Assembly: GCA_947365245.1 (NCBI GenBank)
Contig: CANAWG010000002.1
Span: 124,001-188,000, forward strand
Length of the DNA: 64,000 nt
From: an uncultured Oscillibacter sp.
GTDB taxonomy: Bacteria > Bacillota > Clostridia > Oscillospirales > Oscillospiraceae
Direction of reading: 5' to 3'
The translations under genes were made by a program, and so were the position numbers. Position 1 is the stretch's first letter. Each line of letters starts with the position of its first letter. This document shows, in pieces, positions 1 through 8,058 of this stretch. Below the pieces are notes generated by a model. The model was given only the letters and a program-made list of their open reading frames with translations, was not told the origin of the DNA and did not search any database.

Positions 1-754
1 AAGCCATGCAGCGGTCAAAGCCGGTCTCGTTCAAAATCCTCTCGATGGCGTCCGCCTTGCCGTCGTAGCTGACGTCCATGCGGAACTGCTTGATGTCCGG
101 CTTGTTCTGCTCGTCCTCCCGGACGGTGATCTCCGCCGCGTCCCGCTGGTAGACCCAGGCGATGTCCATCACCTCCCGGGAGATGGTGGCGGAGAAGAGG
201 CCCAGATTCCGCCGCTTGTTCATCCTGTCCAGCAGGCGGGTCACGTCGTGGATGAAGCCCATGTCCAGCATCCGGTCCGCCTCGTCCAGGATGACGGTTT
301 GGGCGGTGTCCACCCGGACGGTGCGCCGCTTCATGTGGTCGCTGAGGCGGCCGGGAGTGGCCACCACAATCTGGGGGTGCTTTTTCAGCGTTTCGATCTG
401 CCTGCCGATGGGCGCGCCGCCGTAGAGGCACACCGTCCGCACGCCGGGCTTGTAGGCCGCGAGAATCCGCAGCTCGTCGGTGATCTGAATGGCCAGCTCC
501 CGGGTGGGAGCCAGAATCACAGCCTGGACGCTCTCGTCCTCCGGGTCCGTGTGCTCCACAATGGGGATGCCGTAGGCAAAGGTCTTGCCGGTGCCCGTGG
601 GAGCCTTGGCAATGACGTCCTGCCAGTCCATCATAGGCGGAATGCACCCCGCCTGGACCGGTGTGGAAACCGTGATATTCTTTTGGGCGATGGCCCGCAT
701 GATCTCCGGCGACAGCCCCAGACTGTCAAACCGGACGCCTTCCGTATATTCCAT
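1..754 (-). CDS. DEAD-box RNA helicase, 3' end outside window
   Basis: This is an ATP-dependent RNA helicase of the DEAD-box family, acting in RNA or ribosome remodelling in the cytoplasm. Reading leftward from ATG at 754, 251 residues are present with no stop before the window edge. Motifs appear in the expected order: the Q motif with Gln near residue 34, Walker A APTGTGKT (51-58), PTRELA (83-88), TPGR (133-136), DEAD (157-160) and SAT (188-190), which completes RecA domain 1. The helicase C domain is only beginning at the edge. I chose ATG 754 because AAAAGG lies about 9 bases upstream; an in-frame ATG at 772 has no good ribosome site. A consensus promoter lies just upstream. The exact subfamily cannot be told without the C-terminal half. 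Confidence 0.93.
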   Translation of the reverse strand, partial: MEYTEGVRFDSLGLSPEIMRAIAQKNITVSTPVQAGCIPPMMDWQDVIAKAPTGTGKTFAYGIPIVEHTDPEDESVQAVILAPTRELAIQITDELRILAAYKPGVRTVCLYGGAPIGRQIETLKKHPQIVVATPGRLSDHMKRRTVRVDTAQTVILDEADRMLDMGFIHDVTRLLDRMNKRRNLGLFSATISREVMDIAWVYQRDAAEITVREDEQNKPDIKQFRMDVSYDGKADAIERILNETGFDRCMA

Positions 755-787
755 AGCGTTTTTCCTTTTCATAGTCTTATAAATGAT

Positions 788-816
788 ATTATACCCGCAA
801 TTCCACGGCTTGTAAA
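788..816 (-). promoter_or_regulatory. sigma-A promoter for the DEAD-box helicase
   Basis: On the minus strand TTTACA (811-816) is followed after 17 bases by a perfect TATAAT (788-793). It leaves a short leader before the ATG at 754. Confidence 0.75.
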
Positions 817-906
817 GTGCCGCCGCGTCCGGCGGAGGCTCAAATTGGTGTTTTTCTCCAGAAGTATGCTATTTTAGTAAATTTTTGCATAAATCACCAA
901 TAATCC

Positions 907-935
907 TTGCAATTTTGTAAAAAATATTGTATATT
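907..935 (+). promoter_or_regulatory. promoter for XRE regulator, with repeated AT-rich motif
   Basis: TTGCAA (907-912) is followed after 17 bases by TATATT (930-935). Two copies of a TTTAGTAAA-type motif flank it, near 873-883 and 935-946. This spacing is what an autoregulating helix-turn-helix protein could use, but binding is inference. The whole 830-980 stretch is strongly AT-rich against the GC-rich surroundings. Confidence 0.55.
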
Positions 936-1030
936 TTTAGTAAAATTATTTATTGTGTCCGTAATGTTTTCGCCTTTTTATGCTAAATTACTTTCAAGGA
1001 GACTCAACTATCCAGCGGGAGGTGTCAAAC

Positions 1031-1246
1031 GTGGCTGAAATGGACTATGTGCGCATTTTGCGCGACCTCCGGGAGGACGCCGACAAGACGCAGACGCAGA
1101 TTGCCGAAGTCTTGGGGACCTCCCAGACCATGTACGCGCGGTACGAACGCGGTGCGAACGAATTGCCCATCCACCATTTGATTACTTTGAGCAGATACTA
1201 CGGTGTCAGTACGGATTATCTGCTGGGTCTCAGTAAGGATCGATGA
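1031..1246 (+). CDS. small XRE-family transcriptional regulator
   Basis: A 71-residue protein that is essentially one Cro/C1-type helix-turn-helix. The recognition segment reads TQIAEVLGTSQTMYARYERG and the protein ends in the STDYLLGLS pattern common to small XRE regulators. I chose the GTG at 1031 because GGGAGG ends about 8 bases upstream; the ATG at 1040 lies too far from it and an ORF extension to 980 has no ribosome site. It is monocistronic, with a hairpin terminator starting at its own stop codon. It resembles the XRE protein at 26356 in size and in the DYLLGL ending. Its target is unknown; the flanking AT-rich repeats are the natural candidate. Confidence 0.85.
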   Translation: MAEMDYVRILRDLREDADKTQTQIAEVLGTSQTMYARYERGANELPIHHLITLSRYYGVSTDYLLGLSKDR

Positions 1247-1275
1247 AGGCGGACAGGGTATCCTGTCCGCCTTTT
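1246..1275 (+). terminator. intrinsic terminator of XRE gene
   Basis: A perfect 12-bp stem (AAGGCGGACAGG with its complement) and a 4-base loop are followed by TTTT. The stem begins inside the stop codon of the regulator gene. Confidence 0.85.
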
Positions 1276-1294
1276 CGCGGAGGGCGGTCAAAAG

Positions 1295-1326
1295 GAGAGG
1301 GCGGGATCCCCCGCCCTCTCTGTTTT
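1295..1326 (+). terminator. second hairpin terminator
   Basis: An 11-bp stem GAGAGGGCGGG/CCCGCCCTCTC with a 4-base loop is followed by TGTTTT. It lies directly after the first terminator and next to the 3' end of the decayed sigma gene on the other strand. Confidence 0.6.
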
Positions 1327-1340
1327 CGCCGTTCGACTGC

Positions 1341-1713
1341 TCAGGACGCATCCCGCGCCTCCGCGGGCTCGATGGAGAAGATTCCGCTCCGGAAATCCCG
1401 CTTAGTCTCGTCCGTAACCAGGAGACCTCCGGTGCTCCTGTCTGTCACGGTCACATCGCCGCCGGCCAGCTCCGCCGCTCCGACGGTCACCGCCAGGGAG
1501 AGCGCGGCAGGCGCTTGCACTGGTTCACCGCCACCCGCACCACCCGGTGCCGCTCGTGCTCCGGCGTCTTAAAGGGGGGCTGGGCGTAGAGCTTCAGCAG
1601 CGTCTCCCGCATCGCGTCCTCCGCGGTGCCCGGCTTTTCAGATCGCTGTACGCCAGACGGAACACCGTGCCGCCGTATTGCGCCATGGCCGCCTCAAACG
1701 CGGCGTCCGTCAA
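1341..1713 (-). pseudogene. decayed ECF-type sigma factor gene, frameshifted and deleted
   Basis: Three reading frames on the minus strand carry pieces of one protein. The first frame, from a TTG at 1713 preceded by GAGGTGA, gives a sigma-70 region 2 start with GTVFRLAYSDL. After a frameshift near 1640 the second frame gives AEDAMRETLLKLY and VVRVAVNQCKRL, typical of ECF sigma region 2 and the following linker, and stops at 1487. A third frame continues to a stop at 1341 with unrelated sequence containing a hydrophobic start, possibly a remnant of the next gene, such as an anti-sigma protein, joined by deletion. Region 4 is missing. The piece cannot make a working sigma factor as it stands. 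Confidence 0.75.
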
Positions 1714-1837
1714 CTCGTCTCACCTCGCTTTGCCGGTTTTGAAAGGTCTTTCTGCGGGGAATATCCGCCGAAAGCGGGAAATACCCAAACGGGAGAAATT
1801 TTTTTCAATTCTGATTTCCGGGGTTCCAAATTTGGGC

Positions 1838-1866
1838 TTTCCCTTTTTGAGAAACTCTGCTATAAT
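1838..1866 (+). promoter_or_regulatory. promoter for the c-di-GMP gene pair
   Basis: A perfect TATAAT (1861-1866) lies 17 bases after a weak -35 TTTCCC (1838-1843). The weak -35 suggests low or activator-dependent expression. Confidence 0.5.
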
Positions 1867-1952
1867 GAAACAGATATAACTTCTCCCGGCAGGGCCGATT
1901 CTATCATGCGGCGGTCACAGCTGACTGTGGACGCCTCAAAAGGAGCATCGCC

Positions 1953-2873
1953 ATGGAAAAAATTCTGGTTATCGATGACAGCCCCGTTCAGGCCAGCCTC
2001 CTCAAGTCGATCCTGGAGGATACCTATGAGGTCACCACGGTCCACACCGCCGAGAGCGGGCTCCACTATGCCAGGACCGGCGAGTACTCCCTGATCCTGC
2101 TGGACGTCATCATGCCCAGCATCAACGGCTTTGAGCTGCTGACGCTGCTGCAAAAGGACGCCAACACCCGGCACATCCCGGTGATCCTCATCACCAGCCT
2201 CTCGGACTATCAGAACGAGGAGCGGGGGCTGACCCTGGGCGCGGTGGACTACATCTCCAAGCCGTTCCACCCCATGGTGGTGAAAGCCCGGGTCAACACC
2301 CACATCAACCTGTACCAATACCGGGTCCAGGTGAAGCGGCAGGCCTCGCTGGACCAGCTCACCGGCGTGGCCAACCGGCGGCACTACAACACCGTCAGCC
2401 CGGAGCGGTGGCAGGAGGCCGTCCGGCTGAATGTGCCCATCTCCATCGGCATGATGGACATCGACAAGTTTAAGATCTACAACGACACGTTCGGCCACGT
2501 GGCGGGGGACAAGGTGATTGCCGACGTGGCCGGCGCGGCGGCCGCCCGCCTCCAGCGCACCACGGACTTCTTCGCCCGTTACGGCGGCGAGGAGTTTGTG
2601 ATCATTATCATGGGCGGCACCGCCGCCGACACGTTTGAGCACATGAAAGGCATCCGGCAGGCGGTGGAGGACCTCCACATCCGCCAAAACGAAGCCGTCT
2701 CCCCCTATGTCACGGTCAGCATCGGCGGTGTGACGCTGTACCCCAGTCCCCGGGACTCCTACGACACGCAGCTGAAGATCGCGGACACCATGCTGTACGA
2801 CGCAAAGCGGTTCGGACGGAATCAGGTGGTCTGGTACAGCGACCAGCTGGAGCTCTGGCGGGAGCACAAATGA
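1953..2873 (+). CDS. response regulator with GGDEF diguanylate cyclase domain
   Basis: A 306-residue two-domain signalling protein. The receiver domain (1-120) has the acidic pair at residues 8-9, the phospho-acceptor Asp51 (ILLDVIMP) and Lys103 (ISKPF). The GGDEF domain (about 130-295) has the metal-binding DIDKFK near 169, the active-site GGEEF (211-215) and an intact RxxD inhibition site (RTTD, 202-205) exactly five residues ahead of it. It should therefore make c-di-GMP from two GTP and be product-inhibited; phosphorylation presumably controls it. The start has AGGAG at normal spacing. The PilZ gene follows 39 bases later, so the two form a synthesis-and-response pair. No histidine kinase lies adjacent. 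Confidence 0.93.
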   Translation: MEKILVIDDSPVQASLLKSILEDTYEVTTVHTAESGLHYARTGEYSLILLDVIMPSINGFELLTLLQKDANTRHIPVILITSLSDYQNEERGLTLGAVDYISKPFHPMVVKARVNTHINLYQYRVQVKRQASLDQLTGVANRRHYNTVSPERWQEAVRLNVPISIGMMDIDKFKIYNDTFGHVAGDKVIADVAGAAAARLQRTTDFFARYGGEEFVIIIMGGTAADTFEHMKGIRQAVEDLHIRQNEAVSPYVTVSIGGVTLYPSPRDSYDTQLKIADTMLYDAKRFGRNQVVWYSDQLELWREHK

Positions 2874-2912
2874 CGGATGGGACGCGGGGTGCGTCCCGGA
2901 AAGGGAGATACC

Positions 2913-3602
2913 ATGGGCCTGTTTGGACTGTTTGGGAAAAAGACCAGGGCCGAGGCGGCGCCGGCTGAGCCGGAGCCCGCCTATCTGGAGGACTACGCCG
3001 GAATGCAGGCGGAGGTGACGGACCTGGAGGGCCGGTCCCTCTTTACGGCAAAGCTCCTGGGTGTGGAGGAGGACCACGGAAGCCTCCACCTCCTGGGTGA
3101 CGCCGCGTTCTACCGGGACACGGAGGAGCCCCTGCCCGTGCGGCTCCGGGGATACAGCGACCGCAGATCCAAGGCCGCCTACCTGGAAGGGGAGATCCGC
3201 CCCTCGGAGGACACGGGGATCTGGCGGGTGGAGAAGCTGACCCTCTCCAAGCTGGAGAACGACCGCTCCTACTTCCGCATGGACGTGGCCATGGACGCCG
3301 CCCTCACCCCCGTGGGGCGGCCCGGCGCGGCGGCGGAGCCCTGTCAGCTGGTGGATCTGAGCATCGGCGGCGTGCGCATTGCCTCGCCCCATCAATTCCA
3401 GACGGGGGAGCGGCTTTTGATCAGCGTGACCCTGACGCCGGGCGTCCCGCCTTCCACCATGCTCTGTCAGATTTTGCGGGTGGTGGGGCAGGAGGCGGAC
3501 TACGAGTACGGCTGCCGCTTTTTGGAGCTGAACGAGGCGGACGAGGACCGCATCGTGCAGATCATCTTCGATCTCCAGCGCAAGAGAAGCGGACGGATAT
3601 GA
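2913..3602 (+). CDS. PilZ-domain c-di-GMP receptor protein
   Basis: A 229-residue protein. The N-terminal half (about 25-110) looks like the YcgR-type flagellar-brake domain that precedes PilZ in many proteins. The C-terminal half carries the complete c-di-GMP binding signature: RSYFR (118-122, RxxxR) and DLSIGG (148-153, D/NxSxxG). It is encoded directly after a GGDEF enzyme, which suggests it senses the c-di-GMP made next door. The start at 2913 follows GGGAG; an upstream in-frame ATG at 2877 has no ribosome site. The N-terminus is a short GLFGLFGKK stretch that may touch the membrane. No flagellar genes are in the window, so the output is unknown. Confidence 0.88.
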   Translation: MGLFGLFGKKTRAEAAPAEPEPAYLEDYAGMQAEVTDLEGRSLFTAKLLGVEEDHGSLHLLGDAAFYRDTEEPLPVRLRGYSDRRSKAAYLEGEIRPSEDTGIWRVEKLTLSKLENDRSYFRMDVAMDAALTPVGRPGAAAEPCQLVDLSIGGVRIASPHQFQTGERLLISVTLTPGVPPSTMLCQILRVVGQEADYEYGCRFLELNEADEDRIVQIIFDLQRKRSGRI

Positions 3603-3649
3603 GAACCGCTCCGCCGCGGCTTTGCGGCGCGGAAGAATCTTCCGTGTAA

Positions 3650-3690
3650 AAGAATTCCCTCCCGCCGGCGGCGGGAGGGAATTCTTTTGC
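3650..3690. terminator. bidirectional terminator between pilZ-type gene and glgP
   Basis: A 17-bp perfect stem beginning AAGAATTCCC with only 2 loop bases is followed by T-rich sequence on both strands. It serves the two convergent genes. Confidence 0.85.
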
Positions 3691-6117
3691 TTATTTGTGG
3701 GGCACGTGCCAGATGTTATCCGCGTACTCCCGCACCGACCGGTCGGCGGCGAAGATGCCGCTGCGGGCGATGTTGTGCAGGCTCATGCGGTTCCAGCGGT
3801 CCCGGTCCTCGTAGGCGGCGGCCATCTCCGCCTCTGCCTGACAGTAGGACGTGAAGTCCGCCAGCAGCAGGTACTCGTCCGCCGCGCTTCCGCCGGAGCC
3901 GAACAGCAGCCGCTGGTACAGGTCCTCGTAGGACTCGCCGTCCCGGAAGCCGGTGCGCAGGGCGTCCACGCAGCGGCGCAGAACCGGGTCCTGGGTGTAC
4001 AGCCGCTGGGGGACGTAGCCCTCCCGCTTCAGCTGCTCCACCTCGTCGGCGTGGAGGCCGAAGAGGAACATGTTCTCGTCGCCCAGCACCTGGTGCATCT
4101 CCACGTTGGCGCCGTCCAGGGTGCCCACGGTCAATGCGCCGTTCATCATGAACTTCATGTTGCCGGTGCCGCTGGCCTCCTTGCCGGCGGTGGAGATTTG
4201 CTGGCTCACCTCACTGGCGGGCATCAGCACCTCCGCCAGGGAGACCCGGTAGTTCTCCAGGAACACCACCTGGAGCTTGCCCTTGCAGATGGGATCGTGG
4301 GCGATCTGGTCCTCCAGGGAGTTGATGAGGCGGATGATCCGCTTGGCCACCAGGTATCCGGGGGCGGCCTTGGCGCCGAAGAGGAACGTGTGGGGCTGGG
4401 TGATGGCATTGGGGTCGTCCTGGAGCTTCTGGTACAGGGCGATGATATGCAGCGCGTTGAGAAGCTGCCGCTTGTACTCGTGGAGCCGCTTCACCTGCAC
4501 GTCGAAGATGGAGTCCGGGTCCAGGATAGCGCCCCGGGTCTTCTTGGCGTGGAGGGCCAGGACCTCCTTGTTCTGCCGCTTGATCTCCCCCAGGCGGTCC
4601 AGCACGGACTTGTCGCCCGCGTAATTGTCCAGCTTCTGCAGGGCCATGGCGTTGGTGAGGTACTCGTCCCCGCCGGTGAGGTCCCGGATCAGGCTGTCCA
4701 GGCCGGGGTTGATCTCGCTGAGCCAGCGGCGGTGGTCGATGCCGTTGGTGACATTTTTGAACTTCCAGGGCTCCATCTGACAGGCGTCCCGGAACACGTC
4801 ATTGCGCAGGATGTCCGTGTGCAGGGCGCTGACGCCGTTGACGGCCATGCTGCCAGCCAGGCACAAATTGGCCATGCGGACCTGGCCGTCCCAGACGATG
4901 GCCATGTACTGGGTCTTGCCGGGGTCGTGGTAGTACTCGTCGACCTTGTTCTGCCAGCGGGCGGAGATCTCCTTGATGATCTGCCAGATCCGGGGCAGAC
5001 GCTGCTCCATCAGGTGCTGGGGCCAGCGCTCCAGGGCCTCCGCCAGGACGGTATGGTTGGTGTAGGCCACGGACTGGGTGGTGATGCTCCAGGCCTCGTC
5101 CCAGTCCATGCCGGCGTCGTCGATCAGGATGCGCATCAGCTCCGGAATCACCAGGGCCGGATGGGTGTCGTTGATCTGAATGACGTTCTTCTCGTGGAAG
5201 TTCTTCATGGTGCCGTAGAGGGCCATGTGCTTGGTGGTAATGGACTGGATCGTGGCGGAGACGAAGAAGTACTGCTGCTTTAAGCGCAGGGACTTGCCCT
5301 CCTCGTGGCTGTCGTCGGGATAGAGGACCTTGGCGATGGACTCCGCCATGGCCTCGTCCTCGGCGGCCTTCAGGTACTCGCCCCGGGAGAACAGGGACAT
5401 ATCCATGGGGGAGGTGGCCCGGGGCTCCCACAGCCGCAGGGTGTTGACGTGGTCGGTGCCGTAGCCGGCGATCTTCATGTCGCAGGGCACCGCCAGCACG
5501 GTGGTGGCGTTTTCGTTGACGGTGTGCAGACGCCCATTGTCCCAGAACTCCCGCACCGTGCCGCCGAAGCGCACCTCCTGGGCCTCCTCGGGCTTGGGCA
5601 CCACCCAGGACATGCCCAGGTCCTTCCAGTGGTCCGGCAGCTCCACCTGCTCGCCGTCCACGATCTTCTGCTTGAAAAGACCCAGGTCGTAGCAGATGGA
5701 ATAGCCGGTGGCCGGAATCTCCAGCGTGGCCATGGAGTCCAGATAGCAGGCCGCCAGGCGTCCCAGGCCGCCGTTGCCCAGGGCGGCGTCCGGCTCCACC
5801 TCAAAGATGTCTCCGGACTTAAAGCCCAGGTTGTCCAGGGCCTCTTTCAGCTGGGGCAGCACGTCCAGGTTGTAGGCGTTTTTCATCAGGCTTCGGCCCA
5901 TCAAAAACTCCATGGACAGGTAGTGGACCCGCTTGCGCTGCTCCCGATTGGTCCTCTTGCGGGTCTCCACCCCGCGGATGGCCATCACGTCCCGCAGCAC
6001 CAGGGCACAGGCTTTCATCATCTCCTGATCGGTGGCCTCGTCGGGGGTCTTGCTGAAATTCAGCATCAGCTTTTCCGTCAGGGCTTTTTCCAGCGTCTCA
6101 GTGGTAAAAGGTCTCAT
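3691..6117 (-). CDS. glgP: glycogen phosphorylase
   Basis: An 808-residue GT35 alpha-glucan phosphorylase, which releases glucose-1-phosphate from glycogen using phosphate and pyridoxal phosphate. The PLP lysine lies in GTGNMKFMMNGAL, about residue 655. Conserved stretches such as GNGGLGRLAACYLDS near residue 120 and EKNVIQINDTHP in the middle are intact, and the length is normal for the family. It is the last gene of the glg operon, 23 bases after glgA, and ends at a bidirectional terminator. Its position puts glycogen breakdown under the same promoter as synthesis, so flux direction is presumably set by allostery rather than transcription. Confidence 0.97.
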   Translation of the reverse strand: MRPFTTETLEKALTEKLMLNFSKTPDEATDQEMMKACALVLRDVMAIRGVETRKRTNREQRKRVHYLSMEFLMGRSLMKNAYNLDVLPQLKEALDNLGFKSGDIFEVEPDAALGNGGLGRLAACYLDSMATLEIPATGYSICYDLGLFKQKIVDGEQVELPDHWKDLGMSWVVPKPEEAQEVRFGGTVREFWDNGRLHTVNENATTVLAVPCDMKIAGYGTDHVNTLRLWEPRATSPMDMSLFSRGEYLKAAEDEAMAESIAKVLYPDDSHEEGKSLRLKQQYFFVSATIQSITTKHMALYGTMKNFHEKNVIQINDTHPALVIPELMRILIDDAGMDWDEAWSITTQSVAYTNHTVLAEALERWPQHLMEQRLPRIWQIIKEISARWQNKVDEYYHDPGKTQYMAIVWDGQVRMANLCLAGSMAVNGVSALHTDILRNDVFRDACQMEPWKFKNVTNGIDHRRWLSEINPGLDSLIRDLTGGDEYLTNAMALQKLDNYAGDKSVLDRLGEIKRQNKEVLALHAKKTRGAILDPDSIFDVQVKRLHEYKRQLLNALHIIALYQKLQDDPNAITQPHTFLFGAKAAPGYLVAKRIIRLINSLEDQIAHDPICKGKLQVVFLENYRVSLAEVLMPASEVSQQISTAGKEASGTGNMKFMMNGALTVGTLDGANVEMHQVLGDENMFLFGLHADEVEQLKREGYVPQRLYTQDPVLRRCVDALRTGFRDGESYEDLYQRLLFGSGGSAADEYLLLADFTSYCQAEAEMAAAYEDRDRWNRMSLHNIARSGIFAADRSVREYADNIWHVPHK

Positions 6118-6140
6118 CGCGTCTCCATACCCGCCCCCGC

Positions 6141-7934
6141 TTACTTCTTCTTCGGGGCGGTTCCTTTCTTTTTAGTCTCTCCGGCAGCTGTTTTGCCGGT
6201 GCTCTCCAGAGCGGACGGCTTCTTCTCGCCGCTGGCGGCCTTCGCGCTCCGCTTCCTGGGCTCCGCCTTTTCGGCGGGCGCTTTCTTGGCGGGGGCGGCT
6301 TTTTTCCGCTTGGCGGGGGCTTTTTCCGCGGTCTCGGCAGGCGCGGCCTCCGCAGGAGTGGTCTCCTCCACGGGCGCGGTCTCCTCCACAGGTGCGGCCT
6401 CCGCGGGAGCGGGCACCTCCACAGGCGCGGCCTCCGCGGGAGCGGGCACCTCCTCGGAAGCGGTCTCCTGGGCGGGGACGGTCTCGCGAGGGGGCCACAC
6501 CTGACCGGTGACGTTTGCGTAAATCCGCAGGTACTCTCCGGCGCTGCGGGCCCAGCTGAAGTCGCAGGCCATGGCCCGTTTGCGCAGACGGCTGAACGAG
6601 TCGGGATAGTCCTTGTACAGGTACACGGCCTCCCGGATGACGTGGAGCATATCGTTGCTGGCGTAGTTGGCGAACGTGAAGCCGTTTCCGGCGTCCCGCC
6701 AGGACTCGTAGGGCTGAACGGTGTCCTTCAGCCCGCCGGTCTCCCGGACGATGGGCACCGTGCCGTAGCGCATGGCGATCATCTGGCTCAGCCCGCAGGG
6801 CTCGCTCTTGGAGGGCATCAAAAAGAGGTCCGCGCCGGCGTAGATGGCCATGGACAGCTCTTCGTTGTAGTCCAGGCGCACCGCCATCCGGCCCGGATAC
6901 TGCTGGGCGGCCCAGTGGAAGAACTCCTCGTACTTCTTGTCGCCCTTGCCCAGCACCACCAGCTGCATGGGGAGCTTCATCATATCATGAAGTACTTCAC
7001 AAATCAAGTCCAAACCCTTGTGGGACACCAAACGGCTCACAATGGCCACCACGGGCACCTGGGGCTCCTCCCGCAGGCCCATCATCCGCTGGAGGTGGGC
7101 CTTGTCCGCGCTTTTGCCGGAGGGGTCGTCCACACTGAAATTGGCGGCGATGCTGGGGTCCCTGGCGGGGTCGTAGCGGTCCATGTCGATGCCGTTGAGC
7201 ACGCCGTAGAGCTTGTACTCGCACTTGCGCATAACGCTCTCCATCCGGTGGGCGAAATAGGACATCTTCAGCTCGTTGGCATAAGTAGGCGACACGGCGT
7301 TGACGGCGTCGGCGCAGAGGATGGCGCCCTTGAGGAGGTTCAGATCTCCGTCCATCAGCAGCGTGCCGTCCTCCACCCAGCCGGCGTCCAGGCCGAACAG
7401 GTCGCCCAGAATGTAGGGGTTGTAGCGGCCCTGATACTCGATGTTGTGGATGGTGAGGGTGGTGCGGATGGAGCGGAAGCGGTCCTCCCGCACGCCGTCG
7501 TCCTTGAGGTAGATGGGGACCAGGGCGGTCTGCCAGTCGTTGCAGTTGATGACGTCGGGCCAGAATTTTATATGGTCCAGCATCCGCACCACGGCCCGGG
7601 AGAAGAAGCCGAACCGCTCGCCGTCGTCCATGTAGCCGTAGAGGTCCGGGCGGTCAAAGTACTGCTCGTTGTCCAGGAAGTACCACGTCACGCCGTCCTT
7701 CTCCAGAGAGAACAGCCCGCAGTACACATGCCGCCAGCCCAGATTCACATAGTCGTAGCACAAAAAGGTCAGCTGGCTGCCGAACTTCTCGCGGACCCGC
7801 CGGTACAGCGGCAGCACCACGGCCACCTCCGCGCCCTCCGCGGCCAGGGCGGCGGGCAGAGAGCCGGCGACGTCCGCCAATCCTCCGGTTTTACAGAAAG
7901 GGACGGCCTCGCTGGTTGCATACAGAATTTTCAT
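6141..7934 (-). CDS. glgA: glycogen synthase with long basic C-terminal tail
   Basis: A GT5 glycogen synthase that transfers glucose from ADP-glucose to the growing alpha-1,4-glucan. The N-terminal KTGGLADV motif (about 15-22) that binds ADP-glucose and the C-terminal GT-B signature SKSEPCGLSQM are present, and about 485 residues match the normal enzyme. Residues 486-597 are extra: a run of EVPAPAEAAPV-type repeats, then a Lys/Ala/Pro-rich stretch ending KKKGTAPKKK. The branching enzyme of the same operon has a comparable tail. The gene is separated from glgD by 124 bases with two strong hairpins. The tail may be disordered and bind polyanions; that is inference. Confidence 0.96.
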   Translation of the reverse strand: MKILYATSEAVPFCKTGGLADVAGSLPAALAAEGAEVAVVLPLYRRVREKFGSQLTFLCYDYVNLGWRHVYCGLFSLEKDGVTWYFLDNEQYFDRPDLYGYMDDGERFGFFSRAVVRMLDHIKFWPDVINCNDWQTALVPIYLKDDGVREDRFRSIRTTLTIHNIEYQGRYNPYILGDLFGLDAGWVEDGTLLMDGDLNLLKGAILCADAVNAVSPTYANELKMSYFAHRMESVMRKCEYKLYGVLNGIDMDRYDPARDPSIAANFSVDDPSGKSADKAHLQRMMGLREEPQVPVVAIVSRLVSHKGLDLICEVLHDMMKLPMQLVVLGKGDKKYEEFFHWAAQQYPGRMAVRLDYNEELSMAIYAGADLFLMPSKSEPCGLSQMIAMRYGTVPIVRETGGLKDTVQPYESWRDAGNGFTFANYASNDMLHVIREAVYLYKDYPDSFSRLRKRAMACDFSWARSAGEYLRIYANVTGQVWPPRETVPAQETASEEVPAPAEAAPVEVPAPAEAAPVEETAPVEETTPAEAAPAETAEKAPAKRKKAAPAKKAPAEKAEPRKRSAKAASGEKKPSALESTGKTAAGETKKKGTAPKKK

Positions 7935-7986
7935 GATGTTTGCTCCTTTTCTTCTTGTTCATTCAGAAGATGCTCCGATATCCCCG

Positions 7987-8056
7987 CGCCGGCAGAAAGA
8001 GGCCGGCGCTTTACAGCTCAATCAGGGGGAGCGTACTCCCCCTGACTGAGCGCTGT
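7987..8056 (-). other. paired hairpins in the glgD-glgA gap
   Basis: Two inverted repeats lie between glgD and glgA: one around TCAGGGGGAG/CTCCCCCTGA extended by ACAGC/GCTGT (8013-8056), and a second GCGCCGGC/GCCGGCGC (7987-8010). Neither is followed by a T run in the operon's direction. They look more like RNA-processing or stability elements than terminators. Confidence 0.55.
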
Positions 8057-8058
8057 AA

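Noticed and set aside
1203..1589. Forward ORFs over the decayed sigma gene
   Set aside because: They are the other strand of the sigma relic and run through two terminators.
3622..5283. 553-codon frame opposite glgP
   Set aside because: It mirrors a full, well-conserved glycogen phosphorylase and has no start signal or homology that I can see.
6360..6480. Tandem DNA repeats suggesting a CRISPR or VNTR
   Set aside because: They encode the EVPAPAEAAPV repeats of the GlgA tail, in frame, without regular spacers.
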